The notes beneath the pieces were generated by a model, which was given only the letters and a program-made list of their open reading frames with translations, was not told where the DNA came from and did no database searches. Below are positions 1-5,531 of a stretch of DNA of 5,544 bases, in pieces (positions within the stretch are counted from its first letter, which is position 1; each line of letters starts with the position of its first letter). This stretch comes from Hyphomicrobiales bacterium (GTDB lineage Bacteria > Pseudomonadota > Alphaproteobacteria > Rhizobiales > Beijerinckiaceae). Position numbers and translations under genes: made by a program. The DNA lies in NCBI GenBank assembly GCA_028290085.1, contig JAQGKN010000395.1, positions 1 to 5,544 of the forward strand, read 5' to 3'.

Positions 1-547
1 CGCGCGGTTGAACGCCCCAGTGCGCGCCCGACCCGCAGGGCGGACCGGAACATAAACCCGCCGAGCCTGCCGAAGGGCCGCAGCATGGGCCGTGCACAGC
101 GGCGGATGGTGTTCCTTGCCGCACCGCCGCTGCGCAGCAGACGCGCCCACAGGCGGTCCGGAGGCGCGGGCGGCTGGCCTTTTTGGCTTCCAGCTGAGGT
201 GTGCCGTCCGGCACTATCTCAGGCATCGGGATGTCGAGCATTTCTATCGGCGCTGCCGTGGGTTCTGCCGGGCCGATCTCCGGTGCATCGATCGCCATGG
301 CTTCGGGCACGGCCTGCTCGGTCCCCGTTATCCCGGGCGGCGCCATCTCAAGGCGTGCCGCGTCGATGGCCGCGCGCTCTATCGCGGTCCCGGCCTTTTC
401 AATCTCGATGATCTTGGGCAAGGCGCGCGCGAATGCCTTGCCGATACGCCGCAGGCGGCCGCCGAGGCCCGGCGGTCCGTCATTCGTGATGAACTCGAAA
501 GCCGGCAGATGCGCACGCGGGCTTCCCGGGAAATGAATGTCGGACAT
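1..547 (-). CDS. Hypothetical protein, runs off the left edge, possible frameshift near 180-184
   Basis: Unrecognised gene on the minus strand, entering from its ATG at 545-547 and open to the left edge. The first 123 residues look like a real protein: a start MSDIHFPGSP, a helical, partly basic stretch around residues 31-66, then an acidic Pro/Ala/Glu-rich, probably disordered stretch around 67-120 containing LDIPMPEIVPDG. After Lys122-Lys123, coded in a run of five A (plus-strand T at 180-184), this frame becomes Cys-rich and implausible. The frame one base back, open from 218 to the edge, instead reads a plausible basic sequence with high G/C at third positions, including DRLWARLLRSGG and LRPFGRLGGFMFRS. 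So the gene may carry a frameshift, be a decayed gene, contain a sequence error, or use frameshifting. There is no strong Shine-Dalgarno before the ATG and no upstream in-frame start. No family was recognised; strand choice rests on amino-acid composition. Confidence 0.45.
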   Translation of the reverse strand, partial: MSDIHFPGSPRAHLPAFEFITNDGPPGLGGRLRRIGKAFARALPKIIEIEKAGTAIERAAIDAARLEMAPPGITGTEQAVPEAMAIDAPEIGPAEPTAAPIEMLDIPMPEIVPDGTPQLEAKKASRPRLRTACGRVCCAAAVRQGTPSAAVHGPCCGPSAGSAGLCSGPPCGSGAHWGVQPR

Positions 548-703
548 GACGCCACTAAAACTGGAATAAAAAGGTCTTTCTGCAATCCGCCCAATTTGCG
601 CGCCTAAGTTTTGCTGCTGGTTACCAGGACGGCACGATGTCGAATCATGGGTAACGGCTGGTTAGCGTCGGCCCAGCCTGGGCAGGCCGCCAGCCCTGAG
701 CAA

Positions 704-732
704 TTGACATTGCGGGCGCGCCCGTGTTTTGG
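704..732 (+). promoter_or_regulatory. Candidate asd promoter (-35 TTGACA, weak -10)
   Basis: A perfect sigma-70-like -35 hexamer TTGACA lies at 704-709. A 17-base spacer leads to TTTTGG at 727-732, a poor -10, so this is only a candidate. The spacer contains the 12-bp palindrome CGGGCGCGCCCG (713-724), which could be an operator or chance in GC-rich DNA. Starting here, the asd transcript would have a leader of about 200 bases. Confidence 0.3.
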
Positions 733-858
733 AAGGCGGGAATGGTCCCCATGAGGACCGGGAGCCCTGCGCCATGCCCTTGCCCCTGATCGTCTCGACG
801 ACGTGCAAACGGCTCGCCACCCCTGGGCGGCAAGGCCTGACACACGCCCGTGATCCCG

Positions 859-912
859 CTCTCCTCCGCGGGTGCGGAGCGGAGACCGCATGATGCGGGC
901 AGCGGGGGAGAG
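859..912 (+). promoter_or_regulatory. Imperfect long hairpin in the asd leader
   Basis: CTCTCCTCCGC (859-869) pairs with GCGGGGGAGAG (902-912): 11 pairs, one of them T-G. Inside, CCGCA (886-890) can pair with TGCGG upstream (873-877) or TGCGG downstream (894-898), giving two mutually exclusive inner hairpins. The structure ends 32 bases before the asd ATG and no T-run follows, so it is not a classic intrinsic terminator. It resembles no riboswitch I recognise. A role in asd expression is inference. Confidence 0.4.
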
Positions 913-944
913 GGCTTCAGTTCACGAACACGGGATGTGAGAAG

Positions 945-1973
945 ATGGGTTACAAGGTCGCCGTTGTCGGCGCCACGGGTAACGTGGGCCGCGAAATGCT
1001 CGATATCCTGGCCGAACGCAAGTTCCCGGCCGACGAGGTCGTGGCGCTCGCTTCCAGCCGCTCGCTGGGCACCGAAGTCTCCTATGGGGACAAGGTTCTC
1101 AAGTGCAAGGTGCTCGACAATTACGACTTCTCGGGCACGGATATTTGCCTGATGTCGGCAGGTGGCGACGTCTCCAAGGTCTGGTCGCCCAAGATCGGCG
1201 CGCAGGGCTGCGTCGTCATCGACAATTCTTCCGTCTGGCGCATGGATTCCGAGGTGCCACTGATCGTGCCGGAAGTGAATGCCGATGCGATCGTCGGCTT
1301 CCGCAAGAAGATGATCATTGCCAATCCGAATTGCTCGACCGCGCAGCTCGTCGTTGCGCTGAAGCCGTTGCATGACGCCTTTGTCGTCAAGCGCGTCGTC
1401 GTCTCGACCTATCAATCCGTGTCGGGCGCGGGCAAGGAAGGCATGGACGAGTTGTTCTCGCAGACGCGCGCCGTCTTCGTGTCCGATTCCGTCGAGGGCA
1501 AGAAGTTCCCCAAGCGCATCGCCTTCAACCTCATTCCTCAGATCGACGTCTTCATGGAAGACGGCTTCACGAAGGAAGAGTGGAAGATGATGGCCGAGAC
1601 CAAGAAGATCCTCGATCCGAAGATCAAGCTGACCGCGACCTGCGTGCGTGTGCCGGTGTTCATCTCGCATTCGGAATCGGTGAACGTGGAATTCGAGAAG
1701 CCGGTGACGGCGGACGAAGCCCGCGAGATCCTGCGCGAGGCGCCCGGCATCCTCGTCATCGACAAGCATGAGCCCGGTGGCTACATCACCCCGCACGAAG
1801 CGGCCGGTGAAGACGCGACCTATATTTCGCGCATCCGCGAAGACGCGACCGTCGAGAACGGCCTCGCCTTCTGGTGTGTTTCGGACAACCTGCGCAAGGG
1901 CGCGGCGCTGAACGCGATCCAGATCGCCGAAGTGCTGATCAACCGCAAGCTGATCTCGCCGAAGGCGGCGTAA
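945..1973 (+). CDS. asd: Aspartate-semialdehyde dehydrogenase
   Basis: Cytosolic enzyme that reduces L-aspartyl-4-phosphate to L-aspartate-4-semialdehyde with NADPH, the branch point toward lysine/diaminopimelate, threonine and methionine. The 342-residue protein has the usual length of the family. It opens with the nucleotide-binding motif GATGNVG (residues 9-15). The catalytic cysteine is Cys130 in NPNCSTAQ, and RVPVFISHSES (235-245) supplies the conserved substrate-binding Arg235 and the catalytic-base His242. SVSGAGKEG (158-166) is also typical. The ATG at 945 places the dinucleotide motif directly after the first beta strand, as expected; no in-frame start lies just upstream. The ribosome site is weak: GGGA nine bases before the ATG, or GAG closer. 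It appears monocistronic, since the next gene converges on it six bases past its TAA. Identity is very secure. Confidence 0.97.
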   Translation: MGYKVAVVGATGNVGREMLDILAERKFPADEVVALASSRSLGTEVSYGDKVLKCKVLDNYDFSGTDICLMSAGGDVSKVWSPKIGAQGCVVIDNSSVWRMDSEVPLIVPEVNADAIVGFRKKMIIANPNCSTAQLVVALKPLHDAFVVKRVVVSTYQSVSGAGKEGMDELFSQTRAVFVSDSVEGKKFPKRIAFNLIPQIDVFMEDGFTKEEWKMMAETKKILDPKIKLTATCVRVPVFISHSESVNVEFEKPVTADEAREILREAPGILVIDKHEPGGYITPHEAAGEDATYISRIREDATVENGLAFWCVSDNLRKGAALNAIQIAEVLINRKLISPKAA

Positions 1974-1979
1974 GGCGCC

Positions 1980-2972
1980 TCAAGCGGGCACGTCGAACAC
2001 TTCTCCGGGGCGGAACACGCGGAACCTGTCTGCGTCGTGTCCGCCCTGTTTCAGCGCAGCCGCCAGAGCGCGCGGCGGCTCTTCCAGCGCCTCGTTCGTC
2101 AGCTGGAACGTGCCCCAGTGGTGGGCCATGGCGTGGCGAGCGCCGATGATTTCTAGAATGCGCAGGGATTCGGCGGGGTCGACATGCTGGTCGGCCATGA
2201 ACCAGCGCGGTTCGTAGGCGCCGATGGGCAGGACCGCGAGGCGGATGTTGGCGTGCTTTGCCCTCGCCGCGCGAAACAGCCCGCCGTCCGCAAAGCCCGT
2301 ATCTGCAATGTGATAAATCACCCCCGCAGGCGTCTCGATGGCGAAGGCGCACCAGAGCGCCATCCGCCGGTCGGCAATGCCGCGTGCCGACCAATGGTAG
2401 GACGGTTCCAGATGAACCGCGACACCGGGCGCGATTTCGACCCGCGCGTCCCAATCGTACGGCTCGGCGCGGATTGCGGTGTCGTGGGCGCGCATGATCG
2501 CGTCGTTGCCGAGCGGGGTGACGACGCGGCTCGGGCGGTTGGCGGCGAGCCAGGCCAGCATTTCCAGATCGAGATGGTCGTAATGATTGTGCGAGACCAG
2601 CACGGCGTCGAGCTGCGGCAGGTCCTCGCGCGCGATTCCCGGCGCGTTGACGCGCTTGGGCCCGGCGAAGGAAAAGGGGCTCGCGCGCTTGGCCCAGACG
2701 GGGTCGATCAGCAGGTTCACGCCCTGCGTCTGGATGAGCAGGGTCGCGTGCCCCACATAGGAAACGCGCAACGCATCGCCGACGACGCGGGCTGGCGGCT
2801 TGTCCTGCGCGGGGCCCGGCAAGCTCTCCGGCCATTTCGTGCGGGCCTCGCCAAAGGACCATTTCAGCAGATCGAGCGGGCTTTTGTCACGGATGTGGCC
2901 GGGGACGAAGAAACGCTTGCCGTCATAATGGTCCGAGACCGGGCCGTCGTAGTAGGGGTTCTTGCGCGGCAT
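1980..2972 (-). CDS. NAPE-PLD-type metallo-beta-lactamase-fold hydrolase
   Basis: A 330-residue zinc-dependent hydrolase closely resembling N-acyl-phosphatidylethanolamine phospholipase D. Visible metal-binding features, in order: VGHATLLIQ (73-81) and LLIDPVW (87-93); the signature SHNHYDHLD (127-135) with His128, His130, Asp132 and His133; His193 in SYHWS; Asp224 in IADTGFADG; and His285 in HHWGTFQL. PIGAYEPRWFM (249-259), QHVDP (262-266) and EPP (298-300) match the mammalian enzyme as I remember it, so the subfamily is firmer than a generic beta-lactamase-fold call. No signal peptide or membrane helix is apparent. The ATG at 2970-2972 has GGAG five bases upstream on the minus strand, and MPRKNPYYDGPVSDH is a typical family start; the open frame continues far upstream but is antisense to ffh there. 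The likely substrate is a phospholipid or N-acyl phospholipid, but bacterial members are mostly uncharacterised. It converges on asd and diverges from ffh, so it is its own unit. Confidence 0.88.
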   Translation of the reverse strand: MPRKNPYYDGPVSDHYDGKRFFVPGHIRDKSPLDLLKWSFGEARTKWPESLPGPAQDKPPARVVGDALRVSYVGHATLLIQTQGVNLLIDPVWAKRASPFSFAGPKRVNAPGIAREDLPQLDAVLVSHNHYDHLDLEMLAWLAANRPSRVVTPLGNDAIMRAHDTAIRAEPYDWDARVEIAPGVAVHLEPSYHWSARGIADRRMALWCAFAIETPAGVIYHIADTGFADGGLFRAARAKHANIRLAVLPIGAYEPRWFMADQHVDPAESLRILEIIGARHAMAHHWGTFQLTNEALEEPPRALAAALKQGGHDADRFRVFRPGEVFDVPA

Positions 2973-3072
2973 GAAGGCTCCGGTAGGGCGGCTTGCGAAA
3001 ATGCGTTTGAAAGATACGCCTCTGAAGCTAGGTCGGTTTAGGGCCTGCACAAGGGCTGGCGCGCTGCGCAGG

Positions 3073-3101
3073 TTGACGGACGGGCCCGCTCCTTTTAGAA
3101 G
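3073..3101 (+). promoter_or_regulatory. Probable ffh promoter
   Basis: TTGACG (3073-3078) and TAGAAG (3096-3101) are separated by 17 bases, matching the sigma-70 consensus at five of six and four of six positions. It lies in the 277-base divergent gap between the NAPE-PLD-like gene and ffh, pointing at ffh. Transcription from it would start near 3108 and leave a leader of roughly 140 bases. I saw no comparably good promoter for the minus-strand gene. Confidence 0.5.
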
Positions 3102-3111
3102 ACCCTCATCT

Positions 3112-3208
3112 TCGTCACTCTGACGACCCGATCCGCCGCCCAGCCCTTGAGGCTGGAGGCCCACGTCCGGCAGCGCATAGCGCCCCCGGGCGCGTTCCCC
3201 TTTGGGGA
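3112..3208 (+). promoter_or_regulatory. Structured ffh leader with four consecutive hairpins
   Basis: Four short perfect stems follow one another before ffh: TCGTCA/TGACGA with a 3-base loop (3112-3126); CCAGCC/GGCTGG with a 5-base loop (3140-3156); GCGCC/GGCGC with a 4-base loop (3180-3193); and TCCCC/GGGGA around TTT (3196-3208). A second TGACGAC copy at 3222-3228 offers alternative pairing for the first left arm. The last hairpin ends 26 bases before the GAGGA (3235-3239) upstream of ffh. I recognise no named RNA family here. There is no GGAAGCAGCC-type core, so it is not an SRP RNA gene. Function is unknown. Confidence 0.4.
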
Positions 3209-3249
3209 TCAGGCTGTCAGATGACGACGCAACCGAGGATGGACCCCGC

Positions 3250-4809
3250 ATGTTCGAAGGCCTGAGCGAAAAGCTCTCCGGCATATTCGACGCGCTGACA
3301 CGGCGCGGCGCGCTGAGCGAAGAAGACGTGAACACCGCGCTACGCGAGGTGCGTCGCGCCTTGCTCGAAGCCGATGTCGCGCTCGACGTCGTGCGTGCCT
3401 TTACGGAGAAGGTGCGCGCCCGCGCGGTCGGCGCCAATGTCGTGAAGTCGGTCACGCCCGGGCAGATGGTCGTCAAGATCGTCAACGACGTACTCATCGA
3501 CACGCTGGGCGACACCAGCGATCCCATCAATCTCGATGCGGCTCCGCCCGTCGCCATCATGATGGTCGGCTTGCAGGGCGCCGGTAAGACCACGACCGCC
3601 GCCAAGATCGCCAAGCGCCTGCGCGACCGCGAGAAGCGCCGCGTGCTGATGGCTTCGCTCGACGTGAAGCGCCCGGCGGCACAGGAACAGCTCGCCGTGC
3701 TCGGCCGCCAGATCGGGATCGACACACTCCCGATCATCGCGGGCCAGACGCCGGTGCAGATTGCACGCCGCGCCGAAGAGGCTGCGCGCCTGCAGGGCTT
3801 CGATGTCGTCATTCTCGACACGGCGGGCCGCACGCATATCGACGAAGCCTTGATGGCCGAGATGGCCGAGATCAAGGCGGCCACGAACCCGCATGAAATC
3901 CTGCTCGTCGCCGACAGCCTGACGGGTCAGGACGCCGTCAATCTGGCGCGTAACTTCGACGAGCGTGTCGGCATCACCGGCATCGTGCTGACGCGCGTCG
4001 ACGGCGATGGACGCGGCGGCGCCGCTCTCTCGATGCGCGCCGTCACCGGCAAACCGATCAAGCTCATCGGCACCGGCGAAAAGGTCGACGATCTCGAGGA
4101 ATTCCACCCGCAGCGCATCGCTAACCGCATTCTGGGCATGGGCGACATCGTCTCGCTCGTCGAAAAAGCGGCGCAGTCGATCGATGCGGAAAAGGCCCAG
4201 CGCATCGCTGACAAGATGCGCAAGGGCAAGTTCGATCTGGACGACCTGTCCGAGCAGCTGGCTCAAGTCGAGAAGATCGGCGGTCTCGGCGGCATCATGG
4301 GCATGCTGCCCGGCATGGCCAAGATGAAAGACCAGCTGGCTGCGGCCAATCTCGACGACAAGGTCATCAAGCGCCAGCGCGCGATCATCTCGTCGATGAC
4401 GGGGCAGGAGCGCCGCAACCCCGACATCCTCAAGGCCTCGCGCAAGAAGCGCATCGCGGCCGGGTCGGGCACGAGCGTCGAGCTTGTCAATCGCCTGCTG
4501 AAGCAGCACCGCCAGATGGCCGATATGATGAAGGCCATGGGCGGCGCCAATAAGCGCGGGCCGATGGGCAAGATGGCGCAGATGTTCGGTCTGGGCGGTG
4601 GCGGCATGCCGCAGCCCACCCCTGAGCAGATCGAGGCCATGCAGAAGCAGATGGGCGGCTCCATGCCTGCCATGCCGAAGCTGCCCGACCAGCCCCCGCC
4701 GGGCGCCTTCGCGCCCAAGCCCAGCCTGCCGGGTCTGCCCGGTCTCGGCGCCAAATTCCCGGGCCTCCCCGGCCTCTCGGGTTTCAACCCATTGGGTAAG
4801 AAGAAGTGA
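3250..4809 (+). CDS. ffh: Signal recognition particle protein Ffh (SRP54)
   Basis: GTPase subunit of the signal recognition particle. It binds hydrophobic signal sequences at the ribosome together with 4.5S RNA and delivers the complex to FtsY at the inner membrane. The 519-residue protein shows the N helical bundle (about 1-90), then the G domain: P-loop GLQGAGKTT (107-115), DVKRPAA (138-144), DTAGR (190-194), TRVDGDGRGG (248-257) and GTGEK (274-278). A Met-rich M domain follows (about 325-435), with GGIMGMLPGM, ISSMTGQERRNP and KKRIAAGSGTS, the part that binds RNA and signal peptides. A Gly/Met/Pro-rich tail (about 436-519) repeats PGLPGL and ends in KKK. The frame could begin 16 codons earlier at an ATG at 3202, but MFEGLSEKLSGIF is the canonical start, and GAGGA lies ten bases before the ATG at 3250. 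It heads the co-directional run that leads to rpsP. Confidence 0.97.
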   Translation: MFEGLSEKLSGIFDALTRRGALSEEDVNTALREVRRALLEADVALDVVRAFTEKVRARAVGANVVKSVTPGQMVVKIVNDVLIDTLGDTSDPINLDAAPPVAIMMVGLQGAGKTTTAAKIAKRLRDREKRRVLMASLDVKRPAAQEQLAVLGRQIGIDTLPIIAGQTPVQIARRAEEAARLQGFDVVILDTAGRTHIDEALMAEMAEIKAATNPHEILLVADSLTGQDAVNLARNFDERVGITGIVLTRVDGDGRGGAALSMRAVTGKPIKLIGTGEKVDDLEEFHPQRIANRILGMGDIVSLVEKAAQSIDAEKAQRIADKMRKGKFDLDDLSEQLAQVEKIGGLGGIMGMLPGMAKMKDQLAAANLDDKVIKRQRAIISSMTGQERRNPDILKASRKKRIAAGSGTSVELVNRLLKQHRQMADMMKAMGGANKRGPMGKMAQMFGLGGGGMPQPTPEQIEAMQKQMGGSMPAMPKLPDQPPPGAFAPKPSLPGLPGLGAKFPGLPGLSGFNPLGKKK

Positions 4810-4814
4810 TCCCG

Positions 4815-5066
4815 ATGGAAATGAAAGTGAACATGTTCGAGGTCTTCAAGAGCATCAAGGTGCAATTGGACTCCGCGAATATCTACTACGACACGAAGGC
4901 GTATCGCGACGATGCGTTTTCGTTCCTCGTGCACGTGCCCGGTGAATACTGGGAGATCGACGTGCGTGAGGACGGTTCAGTCGATGTCGAGGTCTTCAAA
5001 TCCGAAGGCATGCGAGACGACCCCTGGGCCGCGATCGAGCAATTGGTTGAAGACCATACCGACTGA
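4815..5066 (+). CDS. Small acidic hypothetical protein between ffh and rpsP
   Basis: Unrecognised 83-residue protein (from the ATG at 4815), rich in Asp and Glu. An amphipathic start (FEVFKSIKVQLDSANIYY) leads to alternating patterns that look like beta strands: FSFLVHV (36-42), YWEIDVRED (45-53) and GSVDVEVFKSEG (54-65). A C-terminal helix follows, WAAIEQLVED (71-80). There is no signal peptide, membrane segment or cysteine. The start is uncertain: GTG at 4806 overlaps the ffh stop, ATG codons lie at 4815, 4821 and 4833, and only a weak AAGAAG precedes 4815. All options sit within about 25 bases of the ffh stop, so translational coupling to ffh is likely. rpsP begins 30 bases after its stop. 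The WEI-DGSV-VEVF pattern recalls small beta-rich proteins of unknown function, some resembling immunity proteins, but this is only a memory-based resemblance. Confidence 0.75.
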   Translation: MEMKVNMFEVFKSIKVQLDSANIYYDTKAYRDDAFSFLVHVPGEYWEIDVREDGSVDVEVFKSEGMRDDPWAAIEQLVEDHTD

Positions 5067-5096
5067 AACTGAAACGCACTCTCGAAAGGAAATAAT

Positions 5097-5486
5097 ATGT
5101 CCCTGAAAATCCGTCTGTCGCGCGGTGGCGCCAAGAAGCGCCCCTTCTACCGCATCGTTGTTGCCGACTCGCGCATGCCGCGCGACGGCCGTTTCATCGA
5201 GCGTCTCGGCACGTTCGATCCCCTGAAGGCCAAGGATGACGCGGCTCGCCTCGTGCTCGACGTCGAGAAGGCCAAGGATTGGATCACGAAGGGCGCCCAG
5301 CCGACCGACCGCGTGTCGCGTCTGCTCGACTCCGTTGGCGCGCTGAAGCGCGAAGCTCGCGTCAACCCCGAGAAGGCCAAGCCGAAGAAGAAGGCCCAGG
5401 AGCGTCTGGCGACCGCCGCCGCCGCCGAAGCCGCTGCCGAAGCCGCTGCCGCCGCTGCTTCCGCCGCTGCTTCCGCCGCCGAGTAA
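5097..5486 (+). CDS. rpsP: 30S ribosomal protein S16
   Basis: Component of the small ribosomal subunit that binds 16S rRNA and helps 30S assembly. The start [20 protein letters not shown] and the motifs [18 protein letters not shown] (21-38) and DPLK (41-44) are diagnostic. A clear AAGGA (5086-5090) sits six bases before the ATG. At 129 residues it is about 45 longer than the roughly 82-residue E. coli protein. The conserved core ends near residue 82; a Lys-rich linker (about 92-104) leads to an Ala-rich tail (106-129) with 18 Ala broken by Glu and Ser, probably helical and outside the S16 fold. It follows ffh and the small gene on the same strand, the usual context for the rpsP-rimM-trmD-rplS operon. 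Confidence 0.97.
   Translation: MSLKIRLSRGGAKKRPFYRIVVADSRMPRDGRFIERLGTFDPLKAKDDAARLVLDVEKAKDWITKGAQPTDRVSRLLDSVGALKREARVNPEKAKPKKKAQERLATAAAAEAAAEAAAAAASAAASAAE
5427..5474 (+). repeat. 12-bp tandem repeat coding the S16 Ala-rich tail
   Basis: Four 12-base units in the reading frame: GAAGCCGCTGCC at 5427-5438 and 5439-5450, then GCCGCTGCTTCC at 5451-5462 and 5463-5474. They code EAAAEAAA followed by AAASAAAS. Each pair is exact. As whole codons, gain or loss of units would change tail length without breaking the frame. Confidence 0.8.
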
Positions 5487-5497
5487 GACCGTCAAGC

Positions 5498-5527
5498 AGC
5501 CCGCTTCTTCCAAGGGAGGAGCGGGCT
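5498..5527 (+). promoter_or_regulatory. Hairpin between rpsP and rimM covering the rimM ribosome site
   Basis: AGCCCGCTTCTT (5498-5509) pairs with GAGGAGCGGGCT (5516-5527): 12 pairs including two T-G, with a 6-base loop that may close further. It begins 11 bases after the rpsP stop. No T-run follows, which argues against an intrinsic terminator. The right arm contains GGAG of the GGGAGGAG at 5514-5521, the likely Shine-Dalgarno of the next gene, so folding would hide that ribosome site. Partial termination after rpsP remains the alternative. Confidence 0.5.
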
Positions 5528-5531
5528 CGAC

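Larger units (their letters stand above)
548..944. other. Intergenic region upstream of asd
   Basis: About 400 bases between the divergent left-edge gene and asd with no convincing gene on either strand. It is AT-richer at 548-620 and GC-rich beyond. It holds a TTGACA at 704-709, a 12-bp palindrome at 713-724, small hairpins at 671-683 (GCCCA/TGGGC) and 744-759 (GGTCC/GGACC), and a larger imperfect hairpin at 859-912. A 39-codon open frame (774-893, beginning MPLPLIVSTT) has a GGGAG nine bases before its ATG, but its composition gives no support and its end overlaps the hairpin. Confidence 0.6.

Noticed and set aside
92..607. Plus-strand open frames over the left-edge gene
   Set aside because: Cys/His/Arg-rich or Ser/Ala/Ile-rich shadows; the minus strand gives a more natural protein, at least over 179-547.
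604..891. 95-codon minus-strand open frame upstream of asd
   Set aside because: Arg/Gly/Ala-rich without recognisable features and it overlaps the hairpin region; likely chance in GC-rich DNA.
774..893. 39-codon plus-strand open frame before asd as a leader peptide
   Set aside because: Not enriched in lysine, threonine or methionine codons, composition is unremarkable, and its end overlaps the hairpin; no terminator/antiterminator arrangement follows.
645..1796. Long minus-strand open frame (383 codons) antisense to asd
   Set aside because: His/Arg/Asp-rich composition typical of the complement of a GC-rich coding frame; the plus strand is unmistakably asd.
1973..1980. Palindrome AGGCGCCT between the convergent asd and hydrolase stops as a bidirectional terminator
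   Set aside because: Only 8 bp, no loop and no flanking A/T tracts.
3108..3249. SRP (4.5S) RNA gene upstream of ffh
   Set aside because: No GGAAGCAGCC-type conserved core or matching long hairpin on either strand.
1980..3884. A 634-codon minus-strand open frame extending the NAPE-PLD-like gene upstream across the intergenic region and the 5' part of ffh
   Set aside because: The upstream part is antisense to ffh and has no family features; the family-typical start with a GGAG ribosome site is the ATG at 2970-2972.
3340..4509. Long minus-strand open frame (389 codons) antisense to ffh
   Set aside because: Same shadow composition, and the plus strand carries every Ffh motif.
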